From the NCBI GenBank assembly GCA_964371935.1, contig CAYJOT010000040.1:1-5032 (forward strand): a DNA stretch of 5,032 nucleotides. The letters are read 5' to 3'. The first letter of the stretch is position 1. Each line of letters starts with the position of its first letter. The DNA is from JACQRW01 sp964371935 (GTDB lineage: Bacteria > Patescibacteriota > Minisyncoccia > Sungbacterales > HO2-52-23). Below are positions 4,881-5,032 of the stretch, in pieces. The position numbers were made by a program, and so were the translations under genes. The notes beneath the pieces are model-generated. The model had not been told where the DNA came from and searched no databases. It saw nothing but the letters and a program-made list of their open reading frames with translations.

Positions 4881-4890
4881 TTGCATTTTC

Positions 4891-4964
4891 GCGGGATTAG
4901 TATAGTGGTAGTACACGTGCTTGCCAAGCACGAGACACCGGTCCGATCCCGGTATCCCGCACCA
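4891..4964 (+). tRNA. tRNA-Gly(GCC), CCA encoded
   Basis: The cloverleaf has acceptor stem GCGGGAT/ATCCCGC and a D arm with GTAT/GTAC. Anticodon stem CGTGC/GCACG with loop TTGCCAA gives anticodon GCC. The T arm is ACCGG/CCGGT with TCCGATC. The discriminator is A. Unlike the other four tRNAs here, the 3' CCA is in the DNA (4962-4964). Confidence 0.96.
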
Positions 4965-4985
4965 AAACCAGATTTTGCGGTTTTT
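4964..4985 (+). terminator. Weak terminator-like hairpin after tRNA-Gly
   Basis: AAAACC (4964-4969) can pair with GGTTTT (4979-4984) around a 9-nt loop, and the 3' side runs into a T tract. The stem is short and AT-rich, so this is only a tentative terminator of the Phe-Gly transcript. Confidence 0.25.
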
Positions 4986-5032
4986 CGGACACCATAAAGA
5001 TTTCTTTGGCTATGACCTTTTTTGCAAAAAGG

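Noticed and set aside
4606..4881. Minus-strand frame starting inside tRNA-Phe
   Set aside because: Its first codons are the antisense of the tRNA (G-V-R-I-E-L-type artefact), and the rest overlaps the better minus-strand frame.
5012..5032. ATG near the right edge that could open a gene (M-T-F-F-A-K-R)
   Set aside because: Only seven codons are visible and there is no ribosome-binding site. The segment 5016-5032 is also a near-perfect palindrome, so it could equally be a hairpin. Not enough sequence to call.
1..5032. CRISPR array or tandem repeats
   Set aside because: No regularly spaced short direct repeats were found on either strand.

Overview
The window most resembles a stretch of a small Patescibacteria/CPR-type (Parcubacteria-like) bacterial genome. 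This is inferred from a Zn-ribbon large serine recombinase, a signal-less HtrA protease, a DUF5680-type protein, scattered short tRNA operons (four of five tRNAs without an encoded CCA), AT-rich transposase debris, and no clear Shine-Dalgarno sequences. No taxonomic marker is present, so the assignment is tentative.

Left part (1-1423): remains of a large serine recombinase on the + strand. It has no catalytic domain and carries an in-frame TAA after the zinc ribbon. It is enclosed by a 119-bp, 117/119-identical inverted repeat (89-207 and 1237-1355). The left arm is an antisense copy of the recombinase's own C-terminal tail. The right arm ends inside the 3' end of a minus-strand tRNA-Ala(GGC), which is preceded in the same direction by tRNA-Arg(CCT).

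Centre (1574-2774): an intact HtrA/Deg-type serine protease (trypsin fold plus one PDZ domain) without signal peptide or membrane anchor, probably on a leaderless or nearly leaderless mRNA. A 17-codon relic of a second, diverged HtrA-like C-terminus follows it.

Mobile debris (2783-3672): an 890-bp unit with 40-bp imperfect terminal inverted repeats. It holds the front halves of two unrelated transposases pointing at each other and meeting near position 3240. Neither is complete.

Right part (3681-5032): on the minus strand, a clear sigma70-type promoter drives tRNA-His(GTG, with the G-1:C73 pair), followed 17-50 nt downstream by a DUF5680-like gene. Between this promoter and the next tRNA operon lie decayed minus-strand coding sequences in two frames. 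On the + strand a promoter precedes tRNA-Phe(GAA) and tRNA-Gly(GCC). The window ends 68 bases after the Gly gene's encoded CCA.

The functional genes (five tRNAs, HtrA, DUF5680 protein) are housekeeping-like. Mobile-element remnants fill the gaps and sit at tRNA and gene ends. I see no clear new multi-gene system. The most unusual structure is the headless recombinase between inverted copies of its own tail, which could be an invertible segment, decay after integration at a tRNA, or an assembly/amplification chimera.
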